Positions 1 through 10,229 of a stretch of 26,555 bases of DNA are shown piece after piece. The stretch spans positions 1 through 26,555 of the forward strand of contig JAYMTF010001076.1 in NCBI GenBank assembly GCA_036897485.1, given 5' to 3'. This DNA is from Pelargonium nanum. Its lineage: Eukaryota; Streptophyta; Magnoliopsida; Geraniales; Geraniaceae. Within the stretch, counting starts at the first letter, position 1. Every line of letters starts with the position of its first letter. A model generated the notes under the pieces. That model saw only the letters and a list, made by a program, of their open reading frames with translations. It ran no database searches and was not told the DNA's origin. Made by a program: the position numbers and the translations under genes.

Positions 1-73
1 TACACCCCTATTTATAATCTGACATAACACAAGAAGTAAATTCCTACTCCAAACACATCGAAATAGATCCCAG
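1..73 (+). promoter_or_regulatory. Probable core promoter and 5' UTR of the Asterix gene
   Basis: A TATA-like string CTATTTATAA lies at 8-17, about 57 bases before the ATG. If used, it would leave a very short 5' UTR. The window begins here, so the rest of the promoter is unseen. The TATA assignment is inference from position only. Confidence 0.35.
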
Positions 74-3000
74 ATGTCGTCCTCGGCTTCGCTAGCGAAC
101 GATCCCCGCCAGCCCTCGTCGGCGAAGCCGTTCGTGCCCCCCGCCGTGGCTCCTCAAGATCTGCCCATCGATTACTCCGGTTTCATCGCCGTCATCTTCG
201 GCATCGCCGGCGTCATGTTCAGGGTCGGTCCTCTCAATTTTCCCTTACCAATCAATCAATCGATCACTCTTTTTCGTTCTTCGATTCTAATTTCTTTTGT
301 TTTATTGATGAACCTCTTGCAGTACAAGCTTGGCTCCTGGCTCGCTATCATTTTCTGCGCCCAGTCGCTGGCCAATATGAGGAACATTGAAGCAGATCTC
401 AAACAGATCTCCATGGCCATGATGTAAGTTTGCTTTTACTGTGATGTGAAAATTGTATGTTCTGCTTGTTTATCAATTCCTCTCTGTTTTTGCTTGCTAG
501 ATTGTTAGGGCTTTAGTAGGATTTTTTTTGTTTTGTTTCCGAATGAGGCCCGTTGGATTGATGAACTACATAATATGATTCCAATACAAGCATAAATAGG
601 CTGATCTTTAGAGGTTAAGGGTCTTGGCTTGAGATGGATAAGGATGGATTGGAGTATGGTATAGTACTATAATGTTGTTTTGCTTCCAAGAGGCTGCAAA
701 TCCTTATGAAAGAGGGAGCGGGGATGAGAATGCTTAGGTCAATTTGTGATAACACTAGGAAGGAGATAATATTTGGAATGTAAAATGAACCGACTCGACT
801 AAAAGCAAATGCTAGAATATAACTTTGTTTACGGAACTGAAAATAAGAGTAATCTGCCTCATGTAAAAAGTGCTTGCATGTAATATTTATACCCCTCACG
901 TGCAAACTCATTATCGCTTTGCACGTGGCCTATGCACAGGTCCACTTCTTGCCTTGTACTCAAACTCGGGACCTTTAGTCATCAATGCTCTGGTACCATG
1001 TAAAGAATCATCTCAATTAAAAGCTTAAGATCATAGTTGAAGGCCCATTTTAATATTTATACTCTAACAAAGACTATTTGAGGTGGAGTTGGGGTGACTT
1101 CAATTGAAGATAAATGACATAAAACTCTTTAAGGTGGTTAGGACATGTGCGGTGCAGGAAAGTAAGTGGGCCCATTAGGAAATGTGAGATAATTCATTCG
1201 GGAGAAACAAAAGGAGGTGGAGGTGTCCCCAAATTATCAGGGAAAGAAGTAAATAGAAAGACATGAAAATATTTAGTGTGACAGAGGAGAAAACGTTAAA
1301 TAGGATGGAGTTGAGGAAGAGATTCTATCCCTAGGAACTTTGCTTATGGATTCATGTAGTTGACTCCAATATTGTTTGCGAAGTGGCTTGGTTGTTGTTG
1401 CATACTTGCACGATAAAATTCTTACTTCGATAGTGAAGATTGTAGTGAATTGGTTCCTAAATCAGTTTTGATTTATTCATTACAAGAATTTTAAAATTTC
1501 ATTATACATTTGATCAAGTGTTCCTTTGTGGTGGTGGAAATTGAAGAAGATATTTCTGTCAAATGTGAGTCAGATGGGTGTGGTTGTGGAATAGAGTGGT
1601 AGAAAATCGATAGCATGTTGGGTAGGTAATTGATTAGAGAATGTTAGAATTTATTTATCCCAGCATGAAAACTATGGAAATAGAAATGAAACCACACTTG
1701 CAGCAGCAATTTTTTTCTGACAAAGGCATGTTTGAAAGAGAGGACAAGGCTTTGAAGGAAGTCATACATGTGTTTGATAGAAGCATTAGCATTTGTCCGG
1801 CTAATCATTGGAAACTAGATAGAATGGGCACCCTTGAGCATTCCATAATTTATTTTGGCTCAAAGATTTATTAAACTAATTATATTAGTTAAGTGCCTTT
1901 ATTTTTTCTACCACTCAAAAAGTAGAATTTGTACTTGTGACTTTTGTATAGGTCCACCATATTTTTTAGGAATCATTCAATTGGACTATATAATAAGTTC
2001 ATTGTGCCCCCTTTTGACAATTATTGGTCTATGAAAGTTGAAACATTTAACTTCAGTCACAACACCAGTAAAAGTATTATTGGTCACAGTAATTAACCCG
2101 AGCATGAATCATACATCATCATCGAACTACCTTGTTGGTCTACTATTCCTGTAAGATGTCAAAATTACAAAAAATAATTGTTGCATTTCCCAATTTAGAT
2201 TTCACATCTAGATAGGTCTTAGTCTCTTAGATCAGTATAATTGCAAGGTTTTGGTTTAGAGTTGTAGGAATTTTTTTAATCCTAAATTGCTGGTGTTGTT
2301 GGTAATATGATACTGAGACCCGCACAGAAGATAGTCAACATAGGTCCTATATTCTGCCATAGGCTGGTAGGGGTCTCTCTCTCTCTCTCAGCACATTGCT
2401 GTTTTGTTGCATTTTCTAAGGGAACAAGCACTCAACATTTCTTTCCTAATAAAATATCGATAGGCGATAGCACCGTATTTCAAAACTCATGATTGGAAGA
2501 CTTGCTCTTAAGCATTTGCAGGAGAAAAACCAACAAGTTTGCATTCAAAAGTTAGCTGTGTGCTTGAAGGAACTCATAACTCACTTAAGATATGGAGTCT
2601 GTCTAGGTTTTAACAAAAGCTTAGACCGAGTTTTCATTTTGTTGCCTCTGAGATATAATGTAGGATTGTATATTTAATTTATGTTTGAGTTCATTGCACT
2701 GAAAATTAACTCTATGGAAAGAACCTTGTTGGTCAGTTGTGGTGGTGTTTTAGTCATATGTTTGAGCGCATTAGCTCATTACTGTTGTGTCAAGATAAGG
2801 ACTTTCAGAAACTATGTGAAGCTGATGATGGCTAACATTTACCTTTTATCTGACATGAAGTTTCTGAAAATGGAAATTATTATTGAAAGAGATGTGGAGA
2901 GATCAGTGGAATTAAAATGATGAGTTACTGGGAACACATTAGTTGATGTGGGCACGAGTCTATTATGTTGCTATCTGGTGTATTAGTACTAACATTTACA

Positions 3001-3222
3001 CTGTATATTGAAGATGTAGATACAATGGTGTATTATTAAAGTGTAGACAAATGATCACTGTCTACATTTTCTTATGAAACGAGACACTATGGTGTTTATA
3101 TTCTGCAATTATAGTTTTGATCGTATTACTAATTTGAATTCAAATGTCTGGACTCCAGGTTTGCAATAATGGGGTTAGTATCAAACTACATGGGGCCTGC
3201 TCGACCGGGCGCACAAAGCTAA
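74..3222 (+). CDS. Protein Asterix (WDR83OS/PAT-complex subunit family), three exons
   Basis: Spliced gene with exons 74-223, 323-423 and 3159-3222, giving 104 aa, the usual length for this family. Seen: exon 1 ends AGG|GT, exon 2 follows TTGCAG, exon 2 ends AT|GTAAG, and exon 3 starts after CCAG with the G that completes the split Met codon; stop TAA at 3220-3222. The protein has a polar N-terminus with NDPRQPS and a DLPIDYSG motif (about 31-38), then three hydrophobic stretches (about 37-49, 55-68, 85-95) separated by the conserved SLANMRN block. Family knowledge: Asterix is an ER membrane protein that pairs with CCDC47 in the PAT complex, an intramembrane chaperone for multi-pass proteins. 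The ATG at 74 is the first in the transcript region and matches the N-terminus I recall for plant homologues. Reading straight through either intron gives spurious shorter ORFs. Confidence is high because all three exons fit the family without gaps. Confidence 0.93.
893..1069 (-). mobile_element. TRIM-like miniature LTR element remnant in Asterix intron 2
   Basis: Read on the minus strand, 1069 down to 999 is a 71-bp segment starting TGTTAGAG and ending TTTACA, as an LTR would. It is followed directly by TGGTACCAGAGC (998-987), one base from TGGTATCAGAGC, the primer-binding site complementary to initiator methionine tRNA. A second GTATAAATATTA, the string found at the LTR start, occurs after a CACGTGAGGGG purine-rich tract (about 903-893), where a polypurine tract and 3' LTR would begin; the rest of that LTR is decayed. 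There is no coding capacity. A short LTR plus PBS plus tiny interior fits terminal-repeat retrotransposons in miniature. The 3' LTR is the weakest part of the call. Confidence 0.5.
1081..1400 (+). mobile_element. 3' terminal remnant of a LINE in Asterix intron 2
   Basis: Translation from 1132 gives RWLGHVRCRK, then an approximation of the GRPKKTW-EV-D-KYL block seen at the C-terminus of plant LINE-type reverse transcriptase polyproteins (R-WFGHV-RRP style), broken by stops. It ends in GGCTTGGTTGTTGTTG at 1385-1400, matching the (TTG)n tail typical of this LINE group, preceded by a degraded TGTAG-GACCCCAAT-like motif. Sense orientation relative to the host gene. Only the last 300 bp or so survive, as expected from 5'-truncated target-primed insertion. 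Group assignment rests on recalled motif similarity. Confidence 0.65.
1401..3158. other. Remainder of Asterix intron 2, no coding content
   Basis: Short open frames of 60-80 codons occur (1641-1874, 2307-2492, 2489-2677, 2681-2920) but show no recognisable domain and lie between well-defined exons. There is a small CT run near 2373-2391 and an 8-bp foldback TGTAGACA/TGTCTACA around 3041-3065. Nothing else is supported. Confidence 0.6.
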
Positions 3223-5067
3223 GATTCTGAAAGCTTTTGCTTGATAGTCAGTCACTTTATTAGTTCTGGGGATTTCTTCCGGAAATTTGATCTAATGATG
3301 AATTTGTAAGGAGACTAGACAGTGTTTTGTGGTGTCAAAATACCCTTTTGTCTATTATGTTTCGTTTCTAGCTATTCGACCTAAATGGAGTATGAAGATG
3401 TGGGAAGGTTATTATGTGCTTTGATTAGTTGATTGAAGGAACCGGTGTTTTGGTTAGTTAGTTACTTGTATGAACTACTAACAATATTCGTAATATAAAT
3501 GAGTAACTCATTTCTTAAAGTTTTAATAGGTGCACATATGTTTTAATTCAATTTTTATACTGTTAAAGAAAACGGAAAATTTGATTATTTTTGTTACATG
3601 TGCCATGAAATAATTTTTCTTTTCATAATACTATCATCGCTGTCAACAAGACCATTTTGTGTTTGTCAATAAGGCAGTGGTTCTCTAGCAACGACGAGAG
3701 AGGGAGGGACACAAAGAAGCAACTTCCACGACAAATATTTTGCACAAATGTTCGATGCTAAAAACAATAGTCTAGTGAATCTTGTTCCAATTTTAAAGTT
3801 ATCCAAAAAAAATTTGAATGCAAAAATTAATAATTTATTTCCCTTAAAAAAATAATTTATTAATTCAAATCAAACGTTAACAATATAAAATTGGAGGCTT
3901 GAAAATCAACCCATCTAGACTAGTCTGACAAAAAATAAAAAATCTAGCTAATTTTTGGGCTACTCAGTTCACAGACCAATATGAAAATAAAAAATTGACA
4001 CAAATGCACTAGAATCCTCCCCATCATCCTGAATTATCAAGTTGAACCCCTCACAACCATCGGGCCTACCATATGATTCGACGACAAACTCGAAGACCGA
4101 TCTCCGATGACTTTGGTCAAACCACCATCTTTCAAGTCTCTTTCCCCTTCTCTGCAACCACCTCATGCTGCCTTACGCACACACCAATAAAAAAAACCTA
4201 CCGTGAATCTACATCGCACTACAAAAAAATCTAAACAATCTAAAATTTGTTATCAAAGCAAGACTTGTTATCTTAACGAGAAAGACCGCAATTTGCTATA
4301 TGTAAATTCAATGCCGCTTTGAAAATCAAAAGTAGCCGTAGCCGAACACAAACCCTGCCCTACTTTCAAAACGGCAGAGAAATAGAGAGAGACACAGACC
4401 CTAGAAACTTTTGTATTTAGATTACAAGGCGATTGTTGAATAGTTATCCAAATATTTGATTTGAATCGGATATGGCATTTCAAATAAAAATATTAGCTTT
4501 TAAGTATCTTTAATTTCATCTGCCGAAAGAAAATAATGATTTGGGACATTTAATTAATCTTGTGGGCTATGGACCTAATATGCCGGTTGTTAGTGAGTGT
4601 ATAATTCCTATTTGAGTTAGAATTAACACCGTTATCAATTTTGGATGATAAAAAAACAGGTTAACAATTATGATTGATGGTGCAAAATTTTAAAAGTGCA
4701 CGTACATGTAGAGTTGATAATTTGGATCTGAATTTGCGGGCACATGACACCCGAGCATACTTTATCCGTCTTTAGACCAACTTTCGTTTTGGGTTGAGTT
4801 GGGTAAATTCGCACTATTGAGTGTCTTTTGTGCCTAAAACTTGAAACCCGACTCTAATTATAACAACACGAAACTACTTTAACGTGGACTTAGAGTTCAA
4901 CTACCGGACCCGACACAAAATTTGACAGCCCTAAGACACGAGACTACAGCATTACAACCTTTTGAAAGAGGGGTTTTTGAGAAGAAAAAAGTGCTCCACT
5001 CCACTCCAGTCCACTCAAACCTGATCTCCAAAATCGATAAGCTCCAATAGTCTCCGACGAAACAACA
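3223..5067. other. Intergenic region between Asterix and the RING-PHD gene
   Basis: It should contain the 3' end of the Asterix transcript and the RING-PHD promoter, but I see no canonical AATAAA or TATA I would assign. It holds an AT-rich stretch near 3780-3870, a LINE RNase H scrap at 3969-4166 (separate entry), and from about 4730 to 4930 a segment rich in GACCCGAC/CACGAC words ending in GACAGCCCTA, resembling the dispersed CACGAA/CACGAC repeats further right. Confidence 0.5.
3969..4166 (-). pseudogene. Probable scrap of LINE RNase H domain
   Basis: The minus-strand frame contains VVESYGRPDG and, further on, DGEDSSAF. These resemble the E-S-D ... D-S-S-A-F-G-x-I segment of the RNase H domain in plant LINE polyproteins. 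The 16-base string GCACTAGAATCCTCCC encoding the EDSSA part occurs both here (about 4005) and in the clearer minus-strand LINE RNase H at about 13555, supporting shared origin. Catalytic acidic residues cannot be placed confidently and no upstream reverse transcriptase is visible. It could be a chance open frame except for the shared string. Confidence 0.4.
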
Positions 5068-8000
5068 ATGGAGGAATCAGATTCGGCGAGGTGCGGTGTA
5101 TGCTTTTCGCTCCAAGGCAAAGCAACGAGAGGTGAAATTGATAGCTGCGATCACTACTTCTGCTTCGTCTGCATCATGGAATGGTCCAAGATTGAGTCCA
5201 AGTGTCCCATCTGCAAGCAGAGGTTCTCTGCCATTCGCAGACCTCCCAGGATAGGTCTCTTTGCTTCCGAGCGCCGAATTACAGTTCCTCTGCGAGATCA
5301 GGTACAATCTATCTTCTATATTCACTATTTACTTTATGGCTTCTGTTTCATTGTGTTGGATCAGGGATGGGTTGTCTTGAATGGAATTGAATAGTGATTG
5401 TTCTAAATTTTCAATGCTAATATCTAATTGCTATTTGGTTGGTGTGTGAATTGTGAATACAATTCGTGTGTGTGTCATGTTCGTGTGGTGCTGAAGGTTG
5501 TGTGTTGCACGATCCAACACGAACACAACACGATTATGAACATGAAACACAATCACGGCATATTTAACACGATAACTAATTGGGCTGTGTAGACATGATA
5601 CGATTGACACGAACATGACCCAACGTGTTTTGCACATTATTAATTTAAATGTTTACCCTTAATTGTGCTTGTTGAGCGTGTCAGGCATGTCAAGACGCGA
5701 CTAATTAATCGTGCGTGCATGTTTTGGATGCCCAACACAAACACGACATGATTACATAATTACACACTGACTTTGTGTCGTGTTCGTGTTACGACACGAA
5801 TTGAAAGCTCTTTTAAATTGTGATACTAATAAAATTCTTTTTAACAAAGTAGTTTTTATTTTTAATTTTGCTTGGCCGATTAGTCCGAAATAGGATTCAT
5901 CATAGCCTCTCAACTATTAAATAATTTAAATCTGATGCAATAATGGAACAAAAGATGGGATGAGTGCGCTTCTTCTGTAAGATACTTAGCAGAGTCTCCT
6001 TTCATAGCAATGTACGCTTCTAATTTGGGCGGATCAAGTAATGCTATTAAGTGATTTCAAATTATATTTTGTTTTATTGAGTAACAATGGGATCCATTGT
6101 TCGTAAAGAACCTTTATGGAAGTGTTGTTGGGCATTGGCAGATTGGGCATACAGTATATTACTATACTTCATTCATTGGTAGGTTATTAGTAAGTGCTGG
6201 TGCTGAGATATCATATTCTAAGCATGTTCAAATTATATGCCAGGATGTTTTATTTGGAGTACATAGCTATTTGATTCACTCTCTGTACAAAACCTTTTTG
6301 GAAGATGTGAGGCTCAGGCGAGACTGTTTGGTTAAGTCTTAGTTAAGGCTCTAGTGATGCGCGCTTTGTAATACTTCATTTTAACTTAATAGTCATACAT
6401 TTGTTAAGATGAAGATTCCCCATCACAATAGTTATTACTCAGCAAAAACAAAAACAATTTGGTCCCCTAAATTGTGAATTTTAAGATGAAGAGTCTATAT
6501 TGAAGAAAAAAACTGCCCAGTCTTTAAAGATACATACCACACAGTTGATTAGATGCATAAAAGAAGAACCTATTCAAAACAGCTTATTTATATTAGGACG
6601 AACTTTTATAGAAAAATTACCGAAATGGTTCTTAAATTATGAACCGAACCATTTCGGTGGCCGAACTATACCCATTTGAATCAATTTGGTCCTTCTCATC
6701 AACTTTGTTAGTTGGACAATTAGATTTGTTGATGTGGAAGAAAAAGAATAGAATTGCAACCTTGAACTAGTCACTTTTGCGGGTTTACTTTCACGTTTGA
6801 GGTAAAATCTAGTGCACACGCACTGCGTTTCACTTAACGGTGTGTTTTCCTTTGGTTCGCAAGCCCAATTCTAGTGCTCACATGGGGAAGAGAGCCCAGT
6901 GATGAGAGATTTGGAGATTCAAGTTGCTCGTACAAGTGTAGGACTTTGAAGACGAGAATTGTTGTTAGGCTTTGACTTGGTCATAAAAGGCTCACCAAAT
7001 GAAAAAAAAAGTCAAGGAAGATGTGACACGTGGCATTGAATTGCTATTATTTTGTACAAAAATGATGTGACGTATGCTTACATGTGTGTAATTCATATAT
7101 TTTAATTTATTTATTGCCTCGTCAACATGACAAAAAATTTAACAAAATGCAACGGGAGGGACTAAATTGGTTCAAATTGGTATTACTCAAGGACTGAAAT
7201 GGTTCATTTTACAGTTAAGGGACCAAATTGATCCAATTTGGATAGTACATTGATTATTTTGGTAATTTTTTTCTACTCTTATTAAATTATTTTGATAAAG
7301 GTTATTGATTCGCCATAAAAAATCGAGAATAATTCGACCAATGATCGGGCGACAAGTGGCTCGCTCGACGGTCAAAGAAAGTCAAAGTCGGACCGAGAAA
7401 AGTCCAAAAGACCCGAGAGGAAGCCCAGAATGGCCCGAAGGCATCACGTGCATGACGCGTGCACATCCGCGGATCCACGCGCACGGGTCCATGCGCACGG
7501 ATCCATGAGCACGGAAGTCATGCGCACGGATCCATGCGCATGGCTTCCATGCGTCGCCCGATCATTGGTCGAATTATTCTCGATTTTTTATGGCGTATCA
7601 GTTATATATTTTGGTTTAAAATTATATGTTTTTAAATATTTGTTTAAAGTGCACCTCGCTTTTTTTTAAACTCATGCCTTAGCTACTCCTGACACTAGGC
7701 TCTAGAGGACTCCAATGCTTCAAATGCACTTTGCACCTTTTAAAACACTGCTTTGCTGAACTGTTTTTAAATACTTGGTATGTTGGATTTCTTTTTGTAT
7801 TTATGGAGCCTAGTTCATTATCTGTCCAAAACATTTTCACCCAGTTGTTTACTTTATCTGTATATAACTTATCCAAGGTGAATGGCATATTCTGAGTTTC
7901 TAACACACATGTGCTTCACAGGTTTACCATCCTCATGGAAACATTTCAAGTGGTCCTTCAGATCCTAATTCTCAATTACAATGCAGTGTCTGCCACGGTA

Positions 8001-8269
8001 TGGACGAAGAAAGTCTACTTCTACTTTGTGATCTTTGCGACTCAGCAGCTCATATACACTGCATTGGCTTGGGGACCGCTGTTCTGGAGGATGATTGGTT
8101 CTGTTACGAGTGTGCTATGTGCAGAGACGAACATGCCAAAAGTGAAATAGTTGATGATTGTGACAATAATTTGGTACAATCAGCTGATAAAGATCTTTCT
8201 GTTTTCAACAATGTACAAGAAGTCGCACATAATAGCCCAGAGGTTGAGAGAGGTCATGTTGCAGATTAA
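5068..8269 (+). CDS. RING (C3HC4) + PHD (C4HC3) zinc-finger protein, two exons, truncated
   Basis: Exons 5068-5301 (78 codons, donor CAG|GTACAA) and 7922-8269 (acceptor TTCACAG), both phase 0, encode 193 aa. Seen: a full RING with ligands C9, C12, C27, H29, C32, C35, C46, C49, then a full PHD with C99, C102, C114, C117, H122, C125, C139, C142 around LLLLCDLCDSAAH and DDWFCYEC. RING-PHD order is that of PHRF1-like proteins. By family knowledge, RINGs usually recruit E2 enzymes for ubiquitin transfer and PHD fingers often read histone H3 tails, so a nuclear chromatin-linked E3 ligase role is inferred. The start at 5068 is the only Met before the RING. The frame ends at TAA 8267-8269 soon after the PHD, although related coding sequence continues downstream in other frames, so the ancestral protein was longer. 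The truncated product keeps both fingers and might still be made. Confidence 0.75.
5460..5803. repeat. CACGAA/CACGAC-rich dispersed repeat, copy 1 (in RING-PHD intron)
   Basis: A 344-bp segment starting CAATTCGTGT and ending ACACGAATTG, so its ends are a 10-bp perfect inverted repeat. The interior is packed with variants of CACGAACACGACACG on both strands. Related segments lie at 11556-11655 and 12401-12620. Similar CGTGTCGTGTTCGTG repeats are common in plant genomes, apparently as non-autonomous DNA elements. I see no clear target-site duplication and no coding capacity. Confidence 0.55.
6611..7273. mobile_element. Long foldback (MITE/Mutator-like) element in RING-PHD intron
   Basis: The left end GAAAAATTACCGAAATGG and the reverse complement of the right end (GAAAAAAATTACCAAAAT) match, and similarity continues for over 100 bp inward: left CCCATTTGAATCAATTTGGTCC against right CC-ATTTGAACCAATTTAGTCC, with one arm carrying about 35 extra bases. 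About 660 bp long, no transposase. Flanks ACTTTTATA (6602-6610) and ACTCTTATT (7275-7283) agree at 7 of 9 positions, a possible decayed 9-bp target duplication as in Mutator-like elements. Superfamily is inferred from this only. Confidence 0.6.
7306..7600. mobile_element. 295-bp terminal-inverted-repeat element with perfect 43-bp core arms
   Basis: Arms 7311-7353 and 7553-7595 are exact reverse complements over 43 bp. With the outer TGATW the inverted repeat is 48 bp with one mismatch (7306-7353 and 7553-7600). The element is flanked by GTTAT on both sides (7301-7305, 7601-7605), a candidate 5-bp target duplication. The interior is GC-rich and holds a 14-bp minisatellite (7476-7553). There is no coding frame of note. 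The ends are TG...CA and match those of the 2.57 kb element at 17955-20520. The perfect arms suggest relatively recent insertion in this intron. A 5-bp duplication with TG/CA ends is LTR-like, yet the long inverted arms are DNA-transposon-like, so class is uncertain. Confidence 0.8.
7476..7553 (+). repeat. 14-bp minisatellite, about 5.5 units
   Basis: Successive units read CACGCGCACGGGTC, CATGCGCACGGATC, CATGAGCACGGAAGT, CATGCGCACGGATC and CATGCGCATGGCTTC, followed by a partial CATGCG. The array occupies the interior of the 295-bp foldback element, next to the right arm. Confidence 0.85.
7601..7750 (-). mobile_element. Possible hAT-like repeat end
   Basis: Read on the minus strand it begins CAGTGTTTTAAAAGGTGC and runs to AAAAAAAAGCGAGGTGCAC and A/T-rich sequence. 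It resembles a widespread plant repeat with CAGTGTTTTAAAAGGC-type ends. The opposite end is not visible. Assignment is from recalled similarity only. Confidence 0.3.
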
Positions 8270-9117
8270 ACAACTAATATAAACCATCAAAGTGTATTAA
8301 CAAAGCTTGGAGGATGATGAAGATATGCTGCAAAGTCCATGCAATTGCAAGGAGCTCATGGCCGAAACAACTGCTCGAATGTTTGTTATGGGGAAGGTAA
8401 CGAATCAAGTAAAGCAGCGAATTCAAATTCAGGTATCCTTTCCAAAAAAAAAAAGGCAACAACTTGAGAAAAGATATCTGGGAAATATTGGAATCGAAAA
8501 ACAAAAGAACAAAAAACAAAAGCAGGTTGGGGTGACTATCACTGGAACTACTAGTTGCGATCTTCCAACTAGGCGCCTTGATTTGGTATCCGGAACTTCT
8601 AATTTAGTTTGTGCTGAACTGGAGCCCAGCATACCGTTGTAAAGATGATGGCAAAAGTGAGATCCAAGCTCTTGTCAAGCTTAACTTGAAGCTATTGAGC
8701 AGAGACACAATTAGGTAATGATGGTCTGAAACTTTGAATAGTATATTAATACTCTTATCAAATATGGAAATTTGGCTTGTTGGTTGTATTTGAAGTGTTC
8801 TTAGGGGTATGCAAAATGGTACAATTGTCATCATCAAACTAGATTCACATGATTGGCCGGTGTTTGTGGCTTTGTGCAGGAGTGAGTATGTTAAAGGAAG
8901 TTGCAAGTTTGGCGACGCGTAGGCACGTACCATGCTGGCTGCATGTGGTTTTGAGTTCCCGATGATTGATATTGGTTCGTTCAGGAGCTATGTGTGCGAA
9001 CATACTGAACATACCGAGCAGGTATATATATCTACTTTAATGCCTAAATCTTGCCGAGGATGCTTTTATGTCTTTGCAAAAGATGTTGTCCACTCCATAA
9101 TACTTGAGAAGGTTTAG
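8270..9117 (+). pseudogene. Decayed 3' coding part of the RING-PHD gene
   Basis: Pieces resembling the C-terminal half of plant RING-PHD proteins run on in shifting frames. Frame relative to exon 2: NCSNVCYGEGNESSKAAN in frame, but behind a TAA (8267) and two TGA (8315-8320). The frame then changes at an 11-A run (8444-8454) into RQQLEKRYLG, and again to KSEIQALVKLNLKLLSRDT, ending at a donor AG|GTAATG (8714/8715). After the acceptor GTGCAG (8879) comes LKEVASLATR, then a frame break (apparent extra 8 bases, 8921-8928) into MLAACGFEF, and the frame closes at TAG 9115-9117 with PKSCRGCFYVFAKDVV. The splice phase across the 8714/8880 junction also fails. The coherent order of conserved pieces argues for one damaged gene. 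Indel errors in a long-read assembly could mimic some of these breaks, especially at the A run. Confidence 0.65.
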
Positions 9118-10229
9118 GTTACATAAAAACATCTGGAGAACATGATTTTGCTTTTTATGTCTTTGGACCAAATGTGGCTATCTTGTTGAATACGACCTGG
9201 CAATATGGGCTGCGGGCTTAAAATGGGCCTTATTTTGCAACTTTTTATCGGTTCAATCCCGTCTTATTAAGTGGCGGGACATGTTAGGATTGATGAAAAA
9301 TAACTCCATAAAAACACCTACGTTTGTTTGGCCTGGTCGGTTCAGGCCCACGTCCCAAACTGCTGGGCATGGGGTATTATTGTACTTTATACCATTTTTT
9401 CCCTCTTAAATCTGAATTGATTTTCGAGATAGGATATAATTACAATTTGTAACTGTATTTTTAATATGATTGTATTCATGCTAATAATATAGATTCTTTA
9501 GAAAGTGACTTGTTTCGATGCAATTTATTATTATGACACCACTAGTTGTTCTTGTCATGTGCCTTAGGATGAGGTTAGTCAAAGATTTAGGTCTTGTATT
9601 CAATGTACTATGGAAAAGTCGGGAAATTTTTGAAAGAGTATCTAGATTATGAATCGTATTTTAGGATTTTTATCACGTTCTTCACAATCTTTGATTTCTT
9701 ACACATTTTGATTGCGTTCTTCACATTCATCAAGGATTTTCACTGCGTTTATAAGAGATCTTCAATGCGTTCTTCGTGACCTTTATAAAACTCCTATTGA
9801 GATCACTATGATCCACATGGTTTCTAGGAATAACGATCATTCTGCCAATACATTGGTGCATGACAAGCTTAGAGGAAGAGTGGAACCTCGCATTGGGATT
9901 GAATATTTGTATGCACCTCCCACATCACATCATACACCAATAAAAGGACGTGGAAATCAAAATGTGAAATATCGAGGTAACACATCCTGCACCTAAGAAA
10001 CCGTGGGAGGACTGAGCAACATGCGTTTGCAAGAGAGCGATTAAGATTTTTTTAAATGGACAATCTGTGCGTTCAGTACGCTCCCTATGTGAAGAATTCA
10101 AAGATTTTGAATTGTACGTCTCAAGAAATCAAGGAAGGGAGTGTGAGTTACTCAAAGGCTTCCAACCACAGCGTGAGGTTTTCAACCATCCATCGATGGA
10201 TCAATTTCCACCATAAAGAAATGAGCCTC
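9118..10229. other. Post-gene region, degenerate and mostly unassigned
   Basis: 9180-9380 contains GGGCC/GGCCC-rich words (TGGGCTGCGGGC, GTTCAGGCCCACG) like a dispersed GGCC-type repeat. Around 9660-9780 the string GCGTTCTTCAC recurs in loosely tandem form. Frames at 9712-9996 (PPTSHHTPIKGRGN) and 10056-10400 may be leader or gag sequence of the retroelement that follows, but I cannot place them in a family. Confidence 0.4.

Noticed and set aside
1641..2920. Four open frames of 60-80 codons in the Asterix second intron
   Set aside because: No domain, signal or family similarity; they lie between confirmed exons and have the low-complexity look of intronic chance frames.
3780..3870. AT-rich inverted repeat around AATAATTTATT
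   Set aside because: Imperfect and almost pure A/T, so expected by chance in this composition.
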